A stretch of 37,062 bases of DNA from an uncultured archaeon (GCA_903866625.1 CAIPOI010000002.1:1-37062); one strand, 5' to 3'. Counted from the first letter of the stretch, positions 13,574 to 21,760 are shown. Numbers and translations: made by a program. The notes: generated from the letters alone by a model not told the origin.

Positions 13574-14170
13574 TTATTGCAAACCGAGCATTCTAAATAA
13601 GAAAGCATCTGCAACCATTGCAGACTCATTGTTTCTATAGTTGAGTACTACGCAATTTTCCTTGGCTAAAACTTGTGAAGAACTATTTTCTGAAACTAAA
13701 TTAAATCTTATAATATTATCCTCTGAACAATTTTTAATCGCATAATTCTCTTGACAACTTGCATCTACGCAAGCAGGAGAGATCTTAGAAACTAATCCTT
13801 TTAGATTATTGCTTATTTCATTTACTATTTCACTTGAATAGCTCTCCCTATTTCCCACATCAATATACAAGTTTTTTTCAGTTAGATTTAGGATTGAACT
13901 TGTTATTTCAAGTTTAATTGTTTGAGTCTGTTCCGGATTGTAAAAAGTTTTAAAATTACCCTCTTTGGTTTCAAAATTCCAATAACCATTAGAATCTTGC
14001 TTAAACTCTATGCTATTATAAATAATCTTAGAAGATTTATTGCTCGAATAATCTGTAGCAAAATAACCTGCAGAACTCAGCAGCATTATTAATCCCAGTA
14101 TAATAACTATTATTCTATTATTTTTCTCTCTTTTCCTAGCAATTTCCTCTTGGGACATTATCTTTCTCAT
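13574..14170 (-). CDS. Single-pass membrane protein, paralogue B
   Basis: I cannot name this 198-aa protein. It has a charged N-terminus (SQEEIARKREKNNR), one membrane helix near residues 20-42 and an outer domain starting KIIYNSIEFKQDSNGYW. The later part is Cys-bracketed (SPACVDASCQENYAIKNCSE, then AKENCVVLNYRN). It is similar in layout and in short motifs to the protein encoded just downstream (YNSIEF against YNGIDF; the cysteine spacing near the end). The pair probably arose by tandem duplication. Its own TATA box lies 26 nt upstream. Confidence 0.7.
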   Translation of the reverse strand: MRKIMSQEEIARKREKNNRIIVIILGLIMLLSSAGYFATDYSSNKSSKIIYNSIEFKQDSNGYWNFETKEGNFKTFYNPEQTQTIKLEITSSILNLTEKNLYIDVGNRESYSSEIVNEISNNLKGLVSKISPACVDASCQENYAIKNCSEDNIIRFNLVSENSSSQVLAKENCVVLNYRNNESAMVADAFLFRMLGLQ

Positions 14171-14190
14171 AAGAATCTTAAGAATTCAGG

Positions 14191-14200
14191 ACTTTTAAAG
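14191..14200 (-). promoter_or_regulatory. TATA box of paralogue B
   Basis: CTTTAAAAGT on the minus strand is centred about 26 nt before the ATG at 14170. Confidence 0.5.
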
Positions 14201-14245
14201 CTTTCAATTAAAAAAGTAAAACTTCGAGACTCCTGTCAAGAAGCG

Positions 14246-14273
14246 AAAAAAAGAAAAAAAGAAAAGAAAAAAA
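14246..14273 (-). terminator. Long U-rich terminator of the S-layer gene
   Basis: On the minus strand, starting about 10 bases after the S-layer stop codon, there is a run of about 28 bases that is T except for three C. This is a strong archaeal terminator, as expected for a highly expressed gene, and it separates the S-layer gene from the paralogue pair downstream. Confidence 0.75.
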
Positions 14274-14283
14274 TGTTTAGTGT

Positions 14284-16395
14284 TTAAGCGCTAGATAAAG
14301 GGTAAACAACTTTACCAACTTCTGTTGATTCTTTGCCTTCCTTTACCTTAGCAACTGCTTTAGCAGTATCTGCAGCTTCATAACCAGCAACTAGCATAGC
14401 TATTTTTTGGCTATTAACTGGGCTAGCAGCAACTTGTACTAAGTACTTGTCAACGCCAGCTCCTGTCTTATCTGAGAATGCAGCACCACATAATGGTGTT
14501 GAGCTTCCTAAGATTTGAGCAGCTACAGTATTGATACATGAACCTCCAACAACTACTAAGTTTTTATCCTTAACAGAGTCGACTTCTGTATCTTTTACTA
14601 CTTTGATACTACTTGAAGAAGCATCAACAACAGCTCCCATAGAAACAGTTACTTGAGCGTAAACTTGTTCTTCTGGAACGCTTAGTTCTACAACATCAGC
14701 ATCAGCTTCTGCTTTTGCAGTTGAGCCATCAGCTAACTTGATACCATATGAGTCCATATAGTCGTATTCCTTTGTACCCACATTTGTGTTTGCAAAGATA
14801 ATATCAGATGCTTGAGCATCTTCCAAAGAAGTGCCAAGACCTTCTAGTGTACCTGAAGCATATGTTGTATTTGTGATTTTATTTCCTCCAAGTGTTAAAT
14901 TAACAACAGCAGCGTTGCTTGCGTCATCATTTGTGATGGCAACAGTTCCAATTCCGTTTGTTACAGAAACTCTTGCAGTCAAATCAGTATCACCGATTTG
15001 GATTGTTGCAAAAGGTACTTCTGAAGTAGCATTACTTGCAGTTATTGTAGCAACTGAAGCATTTGCTAATCTCATCTTGCCTGAAGGAGTTCTATCTCCA
15101 TCAAAGTCACGATAGAAAGTTTGGAAAGCAGCAGCAGTGGTATTAAGGTACAAATAAACTTTATCTGTCTCATTTCCACCTGTTGTTAATGTATCTGTAT
15201 TAGCACCCTCAATTACCAGAACAGGTTTACTTTCTGCCATAGCAGTTGAAGAATCTGCATAGTTGAACAAGTCAACTGAGTCTTCAAAGTAAACTTTTAA
15301 GTCTTGGTATTTAGCAGCAGTTAATGAATCTAGTGTAACAGCAGCATAGTTATTTGGGAAAGTGTAACCTTGACCAACGTATTTTATGCTATCTCCTGCA
15401 ACATCATCATTTGCACTGTTGATTTTTGCATTGTATTTTACCCCAATGTAACCCCCAGCACTATCTAGATTTGCAATATCCCAAACCCATAATGGATCGT
15501 CTTCATCTTGTCCGATGTATTCGTCTCCACTTGAGTATGTTTTAGAGATGTCTTCACCAATTTTCACTACAGCTTTGCTTGTTTCTGGAGAGTTTGAATG
15601 GTATCCAACAGTTTCAGCATGAACTCTAACACCATTTATTCTTTTAGTGTTACCTTCATTGATTACTTCTGTTTTTCCATCAACACTAACTTCAATGCTT
15701 CCATCAAAAACATCTACAAGAGTAACTTTTTTAGTTCCTTGCATATATTCTTGACCAACAGACATTGAAATTTCTTTTGAAGTTGTAACTGTTATGCTTG
15801 TTGCTGCCATGTCTTCGATTTCATATTCTTGACCCATTATAGTCAAGTATAGAGTATCTGAATCATTTTCACCAACAGCAGAATAGTTCATAGCATCATC
15901 GAATACGAATTTGTATTCAAGTGCTTGTTCATTAGTTAAAGCTGTTCCTGATAATTTTTCATCATTTACAGTTGTAATAACACTCATGTTACCAACTAGG
16001 TCGATTTCTTCGTGGTAGTTGTATTCATCAACTCCAGTTCCATCGTCCCATGATAATTTATCATCAGCTAAAGCGCTCAATTTATTATCTTCAATTGTAG
16101 AAATTATCTTGCTACCTGAAGCATTGATAACGCCTCCTAATGTAACTTCGTCTTCAGTTAATTTTATGTCTCCAGCTTTTACAGCACTACTAGTTGTAAC
16201 CTGTGATTCAAGAGCAGCTCCTAATTCTGTAGCAGCTACAAAATCAGTTGAAGCAGCTCCGTAAACTACAGCAGCATCAGCAGCTCCATCTTTTACGAAT
16301 GGTGCAGGCCATGCAGCAGCAGCGAATGCAACAGTGCTTCCTAGCATAACTGTTGTTGCTAATACTGAAGCTATCTTTTTAAAATTAAATTTCAT
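14284..16395 (-). CDS. S-layer protein (Methanococcus type)
   Basis: The main protein of the paracrystalline cell coat. It has 703 aa with a Sec signal peptide that should be cut after about residue 26 (STVAFA-AAAW). The mature start AAWPAPFVKDGAADAAVVYG and a C-terminal part with KNLVVVGGSCINTVAAQILG and VDKYLVQVAASPVNSQKIAM match the S_layer_MJ family, whose N- and C-terminal parts form one domain around the central beta domains. The protein is acidic and rich in Thr, Ala and Asp. The only two cysteines lie in the C-terminal part and could form a disulfide. A good SD sequence 11 nt upstream, a long leader and a long U-rich terminator point to strong expression. Confidence 0.9.
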   Translation of the reverse strand: MKFNFKKIASVLATTVMLGSTVAFAAAAWPAPFVKDGAADAAVVYGAASTDFVAATELGAALESQVTTSSAVKAGDIKLTEDEVTLGGVINASGSKIISTIEDNKLSALADDKLSWDDGTGVDEYNYHEEIDLVGNMSVITTVNDEKLSGTALTNEQALEYKFVFDDAMNYSAVGENDSDTLYLTIMGQEYEIEDMAATSITVTTSKEISMSVGQEYMQGTKKVTLVDVFDGSIEVSVDGKTEVINEGNTKRINGVRVHAETVGYHSNSPETSKAVVKIGEDISKTYSSGDEYIGQDEDDPLWVWDIANLDSAGGYIGVKYNAKINSANDDVAGDSIKYVGQGYTFPNNYAAVTLDSLTAAKYQDLKVYFEDSVDLFNYADSSTAMAESKPVLVIEGANTDTLTTGGNETDKVYLYLNTTAAAFQTFYRDFDGDRTPSGKMRLANASVATITASNATSEVPFATIQIGDTDLTARVSVTNGIGTVAITNDDASNAAVVNLTLGGNKITNTTYASGTLEGLGTSLEDAQASDIIFANTNVGTKEYDYMDSYGIKLADGSTAKAEADADVVELSVPEEQVYAQVTVSMGAVVDASSSSIKVVKDTEVDSVKDKNLVVVGGSCINTVAAQILGSSTPLCGAAFSDKTGAGVDKYLVQVAASPVNSQKIAMLVAGYEAADTAKAVAKVKEGKESTEVGKVVYPLSSA

Positions 16396-16842
16396 TTATT
16401 TTTTAACCTCCTTTCAATCAATTGAAATATGCCTATGTGTTGGACTTGATAATCGTTTGCCGACACATGACACTTGTCTATGTTTTCGCTATATGTTAAT
16501 ACTGCTTCACTAGTCATTTAGGACAAAACCTATAGCCATTTTTCCTTTAAAAAGCTTTTGCTTTTACCCTATTTTAACCGAAAAACTCAGGTTTTGCTTT
16601 ATAAAGCTTTCGGTGTTACTCCAAAAAGAAACACCTTTTGAATAGCTATTTGTAGGGTTTAAATTAAGGTTTAAATAAGCTTAGCTAAAAAATAGGGGGT
16701 ATTTTGAGTATACTATGTCTAATAATATAGATATATGCAATATATATAATTCAAATATATGGGAAGATTTATATACTATGCTCGACGCTAATATCTGTAG
16801 AAAAAAGCAGAAAATTATAGAATTTAAAATAGAATAAAAAAG
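16396..16842. promoter_or_regulatory. Divergent control region between S-layer and regulator genes
   Basis: This 447-nt region has no gene. On the minus strand GCTTTATAAAGC (16596-16607) is a likely TATA box for the S-layer gene, with a start near 16575 and a leader of about 180 nt. It lies between CCGAAA (16578-16583) and TTTCGG (16608-16613). Next to it GGTGTT/AACACC (16612-16617, 16630-16635) forms a hairpin or operator. On the plus strand GATTTATATACT (16766-16777) is the probable TATA box for the regulator. Short open frames inside on the minus strand overlap these elements and look accidental. Confidence 0.45.
16405..16414 (-). promoter_or_regulatory. Shine-Dalgarno site of the S-layer gene
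   Basis: AAAGGAGGTT on the minus strand stands before the ATG at 16395 with an 11-nt gap. It agrees with a message that has a leader. Confidence 0.7.
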
Positions 16843-17202
16843 ATGGCTGAAAAAAACAAGAAAACTCGAACAATTATAGTTGAACAAAAGCAAGGAACTT
16901 TTAGTGCTATTTTTAATCGTTTTAAATCTGATAAATTAAAGAATTCTACCGAAATTTCCTTGTTAAGAAGCCTGCTAAGCAATGAAAAAGCAAGGATTTT
17001 ACACATAATAAAAACCAAGCAACCCAACTCTTTATATGAACTTACTAAGCTTTTGGGTAGAGACTTTAAATCTGTGCGTCAAGATGTAGCAGTTTTAGAA
17101 GAATATGGCTTTATAGAGATGATTCCCATTCACAAAGGCAGGCGAGAAAAGCTTAAACCTCTATTAGTTCTTGATACCCTGGAGATAAAGATAGAACTAT
17201 AA
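16843..17202 (+). CDS. Winged-helix DNA-binding protein, HVO_A0114 type
   Basis: A small transcription regulator of 119 aa. After a Lys-rich start, residues 45-100 form a winged helix: ARILHIIKTKQPNSLYELTK, then LLGRDFKSVRQDVAVLEEYG and FIEM. The pattern (L-G-R-D-x-K-x-V-x-x-D-V-x-x-L-E-E-x-G, then G-R-R-E-K-L-K-P and L-E-I-K-I-E-L at the end) is that of the HVO_A0114 family of archaeal DNA-binding proteins. It is divergent from the S-layer gene and its promoter shares the same spacer, so S-layer control or self-control is likely. Its TATA box predicts a leader of about 45 nt. Confidence 0.8.
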   Translation: MAEKNKKTRTIIVEQKQGTFSAIFNRFKSDKLKNSTEISLLRSLLSNEKARILHIIKTKQPNSLYELTKLLGRDFKSVRQDVAVLEEYGFIEMIPIHKGRREKLKPLLVLDTLEIKIEL

Positions 17203-17279
17203 TTTAGTTATAGTCTTAATCTTTCAAAAGGCAAATCTAAAAAGGAATCTATATTAAAAAGAGTTATGAAGCTCTAAAG

Positions 17280-17360
17280 AAGGATAGGGTAGTTACTGTC
17301 AAACGAGTTATTTAATCATCCGGTTTGGGATTAGAAGACCTATGCCTATCGGTCCTAATA
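17280..17360 (+). ncRNA. Candidate small structured RNA
   Basis: In the spacer between two convergent genes there is a local G+C-richer stretch. GATAGG (17283-17288) pairs with CCTATC (17345-17350), enclosing CAAAC/GTTTG (17300-17304, 17323-17327). An alternative fold is TTAG-aa-GACC with GGTC-CTAA (17331-17340, 17351-17358). CTATATTAAAAAG at about 17248-17260 could be its TATA box. It might instead be the 3' untranslated part of a neighbour. I do not recognise the RNA family. Confidence 0.3.
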
Positions 17361-17368
17361 CTCTATAT

Positions 17369-18496
17369 CTATCTAAACAAATTTTTAAACCAATTAAGAA
17401 CTCTCTGCCAAATTGATGGCTGTTCATCTACAACCTTATTCTCTGCAGGAGGATTACTATTGACTGCTGGTTTTTGAACTTGAGGGGCTGTTTGTACTGG
17501 TGGAGCCACAACTACCGTATTATTTGTTGTTAGATTAGAAACTACTGGTACTACCCTATTGTTTGAACTTCTTGAAGAAGAACAGCTATCTGTGGTTTGA
17601 TAAGTTAATGATGAAGTAGGATTTCCTGCAAAATCCCAACAAGTTATATTATAAATGTATTCTGTACCGCAAGATAATGAACTCTCGCTTATATTTTGAA
17701 TAGAGCCACTTCCACTGATACTAGCTCCAGTTCTGCTTATAGCACAAGTTCCATTAACTCCAGTTCCAGCACCATCATCGATGGTTATTCCTACTCCCAA
17801 GGAGGTTTCTGTCTGGCTGTTTAAATCAACAGTCCAATTCAATGCAGAAGTATCTACTGTAAAATTCAAGGTAGAACTACTATTACTATTTCCTGCCCAA
17901 TCTTTACAAGTAGTGCTCCAATTATGTGCTCCTTGATTAAGAGTTAAACTAATATTCTTAGCACTCGCATTTGTTACTGCAACAGTTTGGTTTAAAACAC
18001 CGTCGATATAAAGTGAGCAATTTCTTAGTGCAATAGCATCAATAGCCGTAAAATTAAAATTAATACTAGCACTACTACTATTAAGATTGCTTGTAGGATA
18101 GTTTTGAACAATTGAGTAGGGTGCAGAATAATCTATCATTATATTATTAGTATCTGTTGCTTGACATTCAGTGGAATTACAAACAACACAAGAAATATTA
18201 TATGTACTTGTTTGAGTTAAAGCGCTTAAATCTACTGAAGCATTAGAAAAGATAGTTTGTCCTGTAGATGTATTTGTAATCACATTTCCTAAAAGAGAAG
18301 TTGCTATTCCACCATTAGCATTATATAAGAATGTAGCGTTTAATGCTCCTATTACGTCGGTAGTACAATTAGCAATCATACTAGTGGTATAATTAGAGTA
18401 TGAAGCAGGACTAACAACAGTAACTGTAGCGCTAATAAAACTTAAACATATGAAAGAAACTAATAAAGATAAAATTATTACTCCCCTTTTTTCCAT
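17369..18496 (-). CDS. Secreted Ig-like protein with amphipathic C-terminal tail
   Basis: A surface protein of 375 aa with a Sec signal peptide (about residues 1-23, GVIILSLLVSFICLSFISA). It contains about three Ig-like beta domains with paired cysteines and Ser/Asn-rich text (NISLTLNQGAHNWSTTCKDW, then YNITCWDFAGNPTSS). The pattern C-x-D-x-A-G-N is shared with the giant proteins further right. A Pro/Val-rich linker (VAPPVQTAPQVQKPAV) leads to a short basic amphipathic end, SIWQRVLNWFKNLFR, which could hold the protein to a membrane or partner. It has its own TATA box, so it is separate from the pilin-like genes upstream. Confidence 0.7.
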   Translation of the reverse strand: MEKRGVIILSLLVSFICLSFISATVTVVSPASYSNYTTSMIANCTTDVIGALNATFLYNANGGIATSLLGNVITNTSTGQTIFSNASVDLSALTQTSTYNISCVVCNSTECQATDTNNIMIDYSAPYSIVQNYPTSNLNSSSASINFNFTAIDAIALRNCSLYIDGVLNQTVAVTNASAKNISLTLNQGAHNWSTTCKDWAGNSNSSSTLNFTVDTSALNWTVDLNSQTETSLGVGITIDDGAGTGVNGTCAISRTGASISGSGSIQNISESSLSCGTEYIYNITCWDFAGNPTSSLTYQTTDSCSSSRSSNNRVVPVVSNLTTNNTVVVAPPVQTAPQVQKPAVNSNPPAENKVVDEQPSIWQRVLNWFKNLFR

Positions 18497-18513
18497 GAAT
18501 TATATAACTAACA

Positions 18514-18527
18514 GGGATATATAAATC
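18514..18527 (-). promoter_or_regulatory. TATA box of the Ig-like protein gene
   Basis: GGATTTATATATCC on the minus strand is centred about 25 nt before the ATG at 18496. Confidence 0.55.
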
Positions 18528-18549
18528 CTTCGCTGATTTAATTTTATTC

Positions 18550-19092
18550 TTATGCCCCTTTACATATCTCTATCTGCGTAACCAAAAATCCTGAATCAAT
18601 ACTCAATGGATTTTGCCCAGCTATTCTTGTTAAACATCCAGCAGTTTTCCCAGAAGTTATTGTTAATACTCCTGGCAGCTTTTTTGTACTTGGATCTGTA
18701 AGATTTAACTGATAAAATATGTTTAAACTATAGTATTTAATTGCTCCAACCTCACTCGTAAGCCATATTTTGTTTAAGATACCATTATAACTACTATTGA
18801 GAACTTCACAAACATTTCTCCCATCATCACATTTTCTTAAAGGATTACTAGCACAAGAACGTGTTAAGTCCTCAAGATTTTGATAACCAGGAACACTAGA
18901 TATATAACAATCTGTAGTAAATCTTGCTCCAGCAATTAAAAAGTTTGATAAATCTGCACTATCTGTAAAAACTGCTTTTTGAGGCCTCAAGGAGATACTT
19001 AAGAATATTACCCCCGCTATGACTACCATTAGAACAATTATAATAAATCCCACAATTTCTTGCTGGCTTTTTTTATTCTCTTCTTTTCTCAT
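18550..19092 (-). CDS. Type IV pilin-like protein G, 180 aa
   Basis: A pilin-like protein with a class III signal: a short charged start (MRKEENKKS), then QQEIVGFIIIVLMVVIAGVI as the hydrophobic helix, near residues 10-32. Processing would fall between Ser and Gln. The outer domain has about six cysteines (DCYISSVP, SCASNPLRKCDDGRNVCEVL, CLTRIAGQ, EICKGA). It overlaps the upstream pilin-like gene by four bases, so they are coupled. It is the last gene of the long minus-strand train. A minor pilin or a pseudopilin of an appendage or secretion device is the best guess. Confidence 0.65.
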   Translation of the reverse strand: MRKEENKKSQQEIVGFIIIVLMVVIAGVIFLSISLRPQKAVFTDSADLSNFLIAGARFTTDCYISSVPGYQNLEDLTRSCASNPLRKCDDGRNVCEVLNSSYNGILNKIWLTSEVGAIKYYSLNIFYQLNLTDPSTKKLPGVLTITSGKTAGCLTRIAGQNPLSIDSGFLVTQIEICKGA

Positions 19093-19634
19093 TTTAATTT
19101 AGCAGTATAAACAATTATTTTTCCAATTGTGCATTTTTTATAATTATAACCTTCTTTCAAATCTACTCTGCAAAGACTAACATAACTTTCATCAGGTACT
19201 GAAGTGTTAACTGGAGCTTTTATCGTATAAGTATTGCAATTAGGATAAGTTCCACTGTTGCATTCTTTTGAAGCATTCAAATCATTAGGATAAATCTGTT
19301 TTATAACTAAACCATCAATATTCCAGAAATTTTTGTAAACACTATGTTCTTTGAAAACAACTAGTTTGTCAGAATCAATACAAACACTATCCTTGCCTCC
19401 GCAAGAAAGTTCAGGAGAGTCTGCTAATTTTGCAACAAGTAAGATTGCTCCTTGCTTTGTATTCTGATAAAATTCATTCTTCAAATTCTGCCCAGATATA
19501 GCAAGATAAAAAAGCAGAACAATAACAAAGAAAATTGTTATAAATAAAAGCATAAAAATCATTTCTTTTATCTTATACTGTCCTTTCTTAGATTTCTTTA
19601 GGATATTACAAGAATTCTTTGAGTTCTCACTCAT
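19089..19634 (-). CDS. Type IV pilin-like protein F, 181 aa
   Basis: This protein has a basic N-terminus ending KKSKKGQ, followed by a charged segment (YKIKEM) and a hydrophobic helix near residues 27-47 (IFMLLFITIFFVIVLLFYLA). KKG-Q is the classical archaeal prepilin cleavage site. The polar YKIKEM before the helix is unusual. The outer domain has a Cys pattern (LSCGGKDSVCID, ECNSGTYPNCNT, LCRVDL, KKCTIG). It lies three bases after the MinD-like gene and overlaps pilin-like gene G by four bases. The function is inferred from the signal and the context. Confidence 0.65.
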   Translation of the reverse strand: MSENSKNSCNILKKSKKGQYKIKEMIFMLLFITIFFVIVLLFYLAISGQNLKNEFYQNTKQGAILLVAKLADSPELSCGGKDSVCIDSDKLVVFKEHSVYKNFWNIDGLVIKQIYPNDLNASKECNSGTYPNCNTYTIKAPVNTSVPDESYVSLCRVDLKEGYNYKKCTIGKIIVYTAKLK

Positions 19635-19637
19635 TTT

Positions 19638-20441
19638 CTATTTTGGTCTATTTACTTTAAACACGACGCGATTAACTTCTTGTTTTGGGACTTTTTTCAT
19701 AAACATCTTTAACTTAGAACCCAACCAATTATTTTTCTTATACTCTTCTCCAACAAGCGTTGCAGCAAGTTTTCTATACTCTTCAGTAGATTTTGCTTTT
19801 TTATGCATTGTAGAAGGCAAACTTCTCGAAAGTGCTTCTAAAACATTAATATCATGAGGTAAGACTGCAAGCACAGGAATTTCTGCAGTTTTTTCTATGT
19901 CTTCTAATGAAAGCTCAAATTTTTTATTATATACCTTATTTAATATTAATCCATTTATTGGAGTTTTTCTTTGTTTTGCAATCTTTATTGCTTTTAAGGT
20001 TGTTCCAAGAGTGACTAAATCTGGAGTTGTAACAACAATTAAATCATCACTTGCATTCATTGAGGCAAGAAGTTCATCATTTAGATTCGGAGAAGAATCT
20101 ATGATTATTACATCATATTTTCTTTTTACTTCACAAAGCTTATCTCTAAGTTTCATTGAATCTACTCTCGGATAGTTTAAAGCTCCAGGAATAATATCAA
20201 ATCCATAACCGGTTTCATATATAGCTTGTTTTGTTTGAGCTTTTCCATCAAGAACATGATGGATGGTTATCTCTGGATTGATAAATCCAATATGTAATGC
20301 AAGATTTGGTGCAGAAAAATTCCCATCAACAATTAGAACTCTTTTATTAAAATCATTTGCAAGTGTTGCTCCAAGAGCAGCAACAGTAGAAGTCTTTCCA
20401 ACACCGCCCTTTATAGATAGTATGCCTATTGTTTTTGTCAT
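19638..20441 (-). CDS. MinD/ParA-family ATPase in the pilin-like cluster
   Basis: An ATPase of the SIMIBI MinD/ParA class. It has the deviant Walker A motif IKGGVGKTST with Lys11 and Lys16, switch-type VLIVDGNFSAPNL where MinD has D-x-D, the Walker B strand DVIIIDSSPNL and the base-contacting VTTPD and LILNKVY. Length is 267 aa. Near the end NNWLGSKLKMFMKKV may be an amphipathic membrane helix, as in MinD. It lies among pilin-like genes, one base after the small charged protein gene and three bases before pilin-like gene F. In Tad pili a MinD-like protein (TadZ/CpaE) positions the machine, and a comparable role is the best inference. No MinE or division partner is nearby. Confidence 0.88.
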   Translation of the reverse strand: MTKTIGILSIKGGVGKTSTVAALGATLANDFNKRVLIVDGNFSAPNLALHIGFINPEITIHHVLDGKAQTKQAIYETGYGFDIIPGALNYPRVDSMKLRDKLCEVKRKYDVIIIDSSPNLNDELLASMNASDDLIVVTTPDLVTLGTTLKAIKIAKQRKTPINGLILNKVYNKKFELSLEDIEKTAEIPVLAVLPHDINVLEALSRSLPSTMHKKAKSTEEYRKLAATLVGEEYKKNNWLGSKLKMFMKKVPKQEVNRVVFKVNRPK

Positions 20442-20442
20442 A

Positions 20443-20727
20443 TTAGTTATAAATATCTTTTAGATAGTTCAAAACAAGTTGTTTTCTATCTAATTTCCTC
20501 TTTTTATTGATTATATTTGTATTTTCTCCTTTTAATACCTTTTGTTTTTCTATTCCTTGTTTTTTCTTCGCTTCTTCATGATTCTTTAGTATTTTTTTCA
20601 TATTTTCCTTGGCTTTATATTCTTCCTCCTCCTTTAAAATTTCTTTATCTTTTTTTGTATCTATTCCCCACTCTTTTAGATAATCATAAAGTTTTTTCTT
20701 TTCCTCAAAGTTGTTTTTATCAGGCAT
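20443..20727 (-). CDS. Small charged helical protein, 94 aa
   Basis: I do not recognise this cytoplasmic protein. It is almost entirely Lys/Glu-rich helix (FEEKKKLYDYLKEWGIDTKK, then KEILKEEEEYKAKENMKKIL), with a possible coiled coil and the ending QLVLNYLKDIYN. A clear SD sequence (GAGGAGGT at about 20733-20740, minus strand) fixes the start at 20727. A longer frame upstream is only the shadow of the pilin-like gene. It overlaps the upstream pilin-like gene by eight bases and is followed one base later by the MinD-like ATPase, so it may be a partner of that ATPase. Confidence 0.7.
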   Translation of the reverse strand: MPDKNNFEEKKKLYDYLKEWGIDTKKDKEILKEEEEYKAKENMKKILKNHEEAKKKQGIEKQKVLKGENTNIINKKRKLDRKQLVLNYLKDIYN

Positions 20728-21760
20728 TTTCAACCTCCTCTGAATTAGGAGTATAAACTCTGCAGTCCATATTAGTATCTCTTGTTTTATCATCCATATC
20801 TGCAATAATATCCATGAGTTCGCTAAGAGCCAGAGATGAATTTGTTTTATCAAGAGTATCTTTTATAATCTGCAGATTAGGTTCGATTATACTATCACAA
20901 CCACTTTGCTTGATTATTCCTATTTTTTCAATATAAATCTGACTTAACTCTGAAGCTTTCTTAGCAAGTCTCTTGACATTACACTCATAAATTTCAGGAG
21001 AAGAAAATATGCCCGCATAAATTAAACTCCCAATGTAATTTAGTGTTTCATCTTGATTAATAATATATCCCGAATCATATTCACTTTTGCAATAAGCAGA
21101 GTTGCATGTTCCATAAACAGTTATATTACACCCGCTAAACTCAGTTCCAAAACAAACTTTTATACTACTATTAGAACATTTTCCAACGCTTTCGCTTAAA
21201 TTCACATTATCAAGCTCTAAATCCTTAATTTCTTGATTAATATTTGTCGGAGCTTCTATAAAACAATATTTTTGTGCATTTAAAAAAACCAAATCATCAA
21301 CTTTAAAACCCATATAAAAAGGTTTTACAAATAAGTAAAAAGTTTTTCCTTCCTCTAAGCTATTTGAAAAAATATATTTATTATATCTGGACACAGATTC
21401 ACTTTGCTGAGACCATTTGCTTAAAAATCCTGTTTGTTCTGAAAAATTAATTGTTTGTCTGCCAAAAAAAGGGCTTTTAGAAGAGGATTCTGAGCAAGAC
21501 ATTGCAATCCTTGTTTCTCTTTTAAAAACTATTGATGTGAGTTTTGAAGAAGAAGTTATACCATTGACTGCAGGATTAAGATAGTTTAAAAGTTTTTGCG
21601 CAGATTCAGCTTGTCCAACTTGCTGTCCTCCTTTTACAATACTTGTAGCAGCGTATATTGCTATAAATAAAATAAATGCTCCAGCAATAATAGAAAAAAC
21701 CCAGCTAAACGGCAAATCAAATGCTTTCTTTGATTTATTTAATTTAAGGGGTTTAAACAT
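20720..21760 (-). CDS. Type IV pilin-like protein E, 346 aa
   Basis: A large pilin-like protein. The start is basic (MFKPLKLNKSKKA) and is followed by FDLPFSWVFSIIAGAFILFI as the hydrophobic helix, near residues 14-38. The KKA-F junction resembles a class III site, with Phe where Gln is usual. The long outer domain (about 300 aa) has a set of cysteines (KVCFGTEFSGCNITVYGTCN, YCKSEYD) and a conserved-looking C-terminal helical part (IIADMDDKTRDTNMDCRVY). I start it at the ATG at 21760, four bases after the upstream stop codon; a GTG at 21772 would overlap. It is the third-to-last pilin-like gene of the train. Confidence 0.62.
   Translation of the reverse strand: MFKPLKLNKSKKAFDLPFSWVFSIIAGAFILFIAIYAATSIVKGGQQVGQAESAQKLLNYLNPAVNGITSSSKLTSIVFKRETRIAMSCSESSSKSPFFGRQTINFSEQTGFLSKWSQQSESVSRYNKYIFSNSLEEGKTFYLFVKPFYMGFKVDDLVFLNAQKYCFIEAPTNINQEIKDLELDNVNLSESVGKCSNSSIKVCFGTEFSGCNITVYGTCNSAYCKSEYDSGYIINQDETLNYIGSLIYAGIFSSPEIYECNVKRLAKKASELSQIYIEKIGIIKQSGCDSIIEPNLQIIKDTLDKTNSSLALSELMDIIADMDDKTRDTNMDCRVYTPNSEEVENA

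Noticed and set aside
14831-16264. Open frames on the plus strand inside the S-layer gene
   Set aside because: They are shadows caused by the Ala/Thr-rich codon use of the S-layer gene.
16681-17027. Two open frames on the minus strand between the S-layer and regulator genes
   Set aside because: They overlap the regulator gene and its TATA box, read as hydrophobic text from A/T-rich sequence and have no start signals.
19638-20441. Cell-division MinD acting with SepF
   Set aside because: There is no MinE/MinC or ftsZ nearby, and the gene is embedded in a pilin-like cluster 10 kb from sepF.
20728-20853. Longer form of the 94-aa protein starting at 20853
   Set aside because: The extra residues overlap the pilin-like gene E, and a strong SD site marks 20727.
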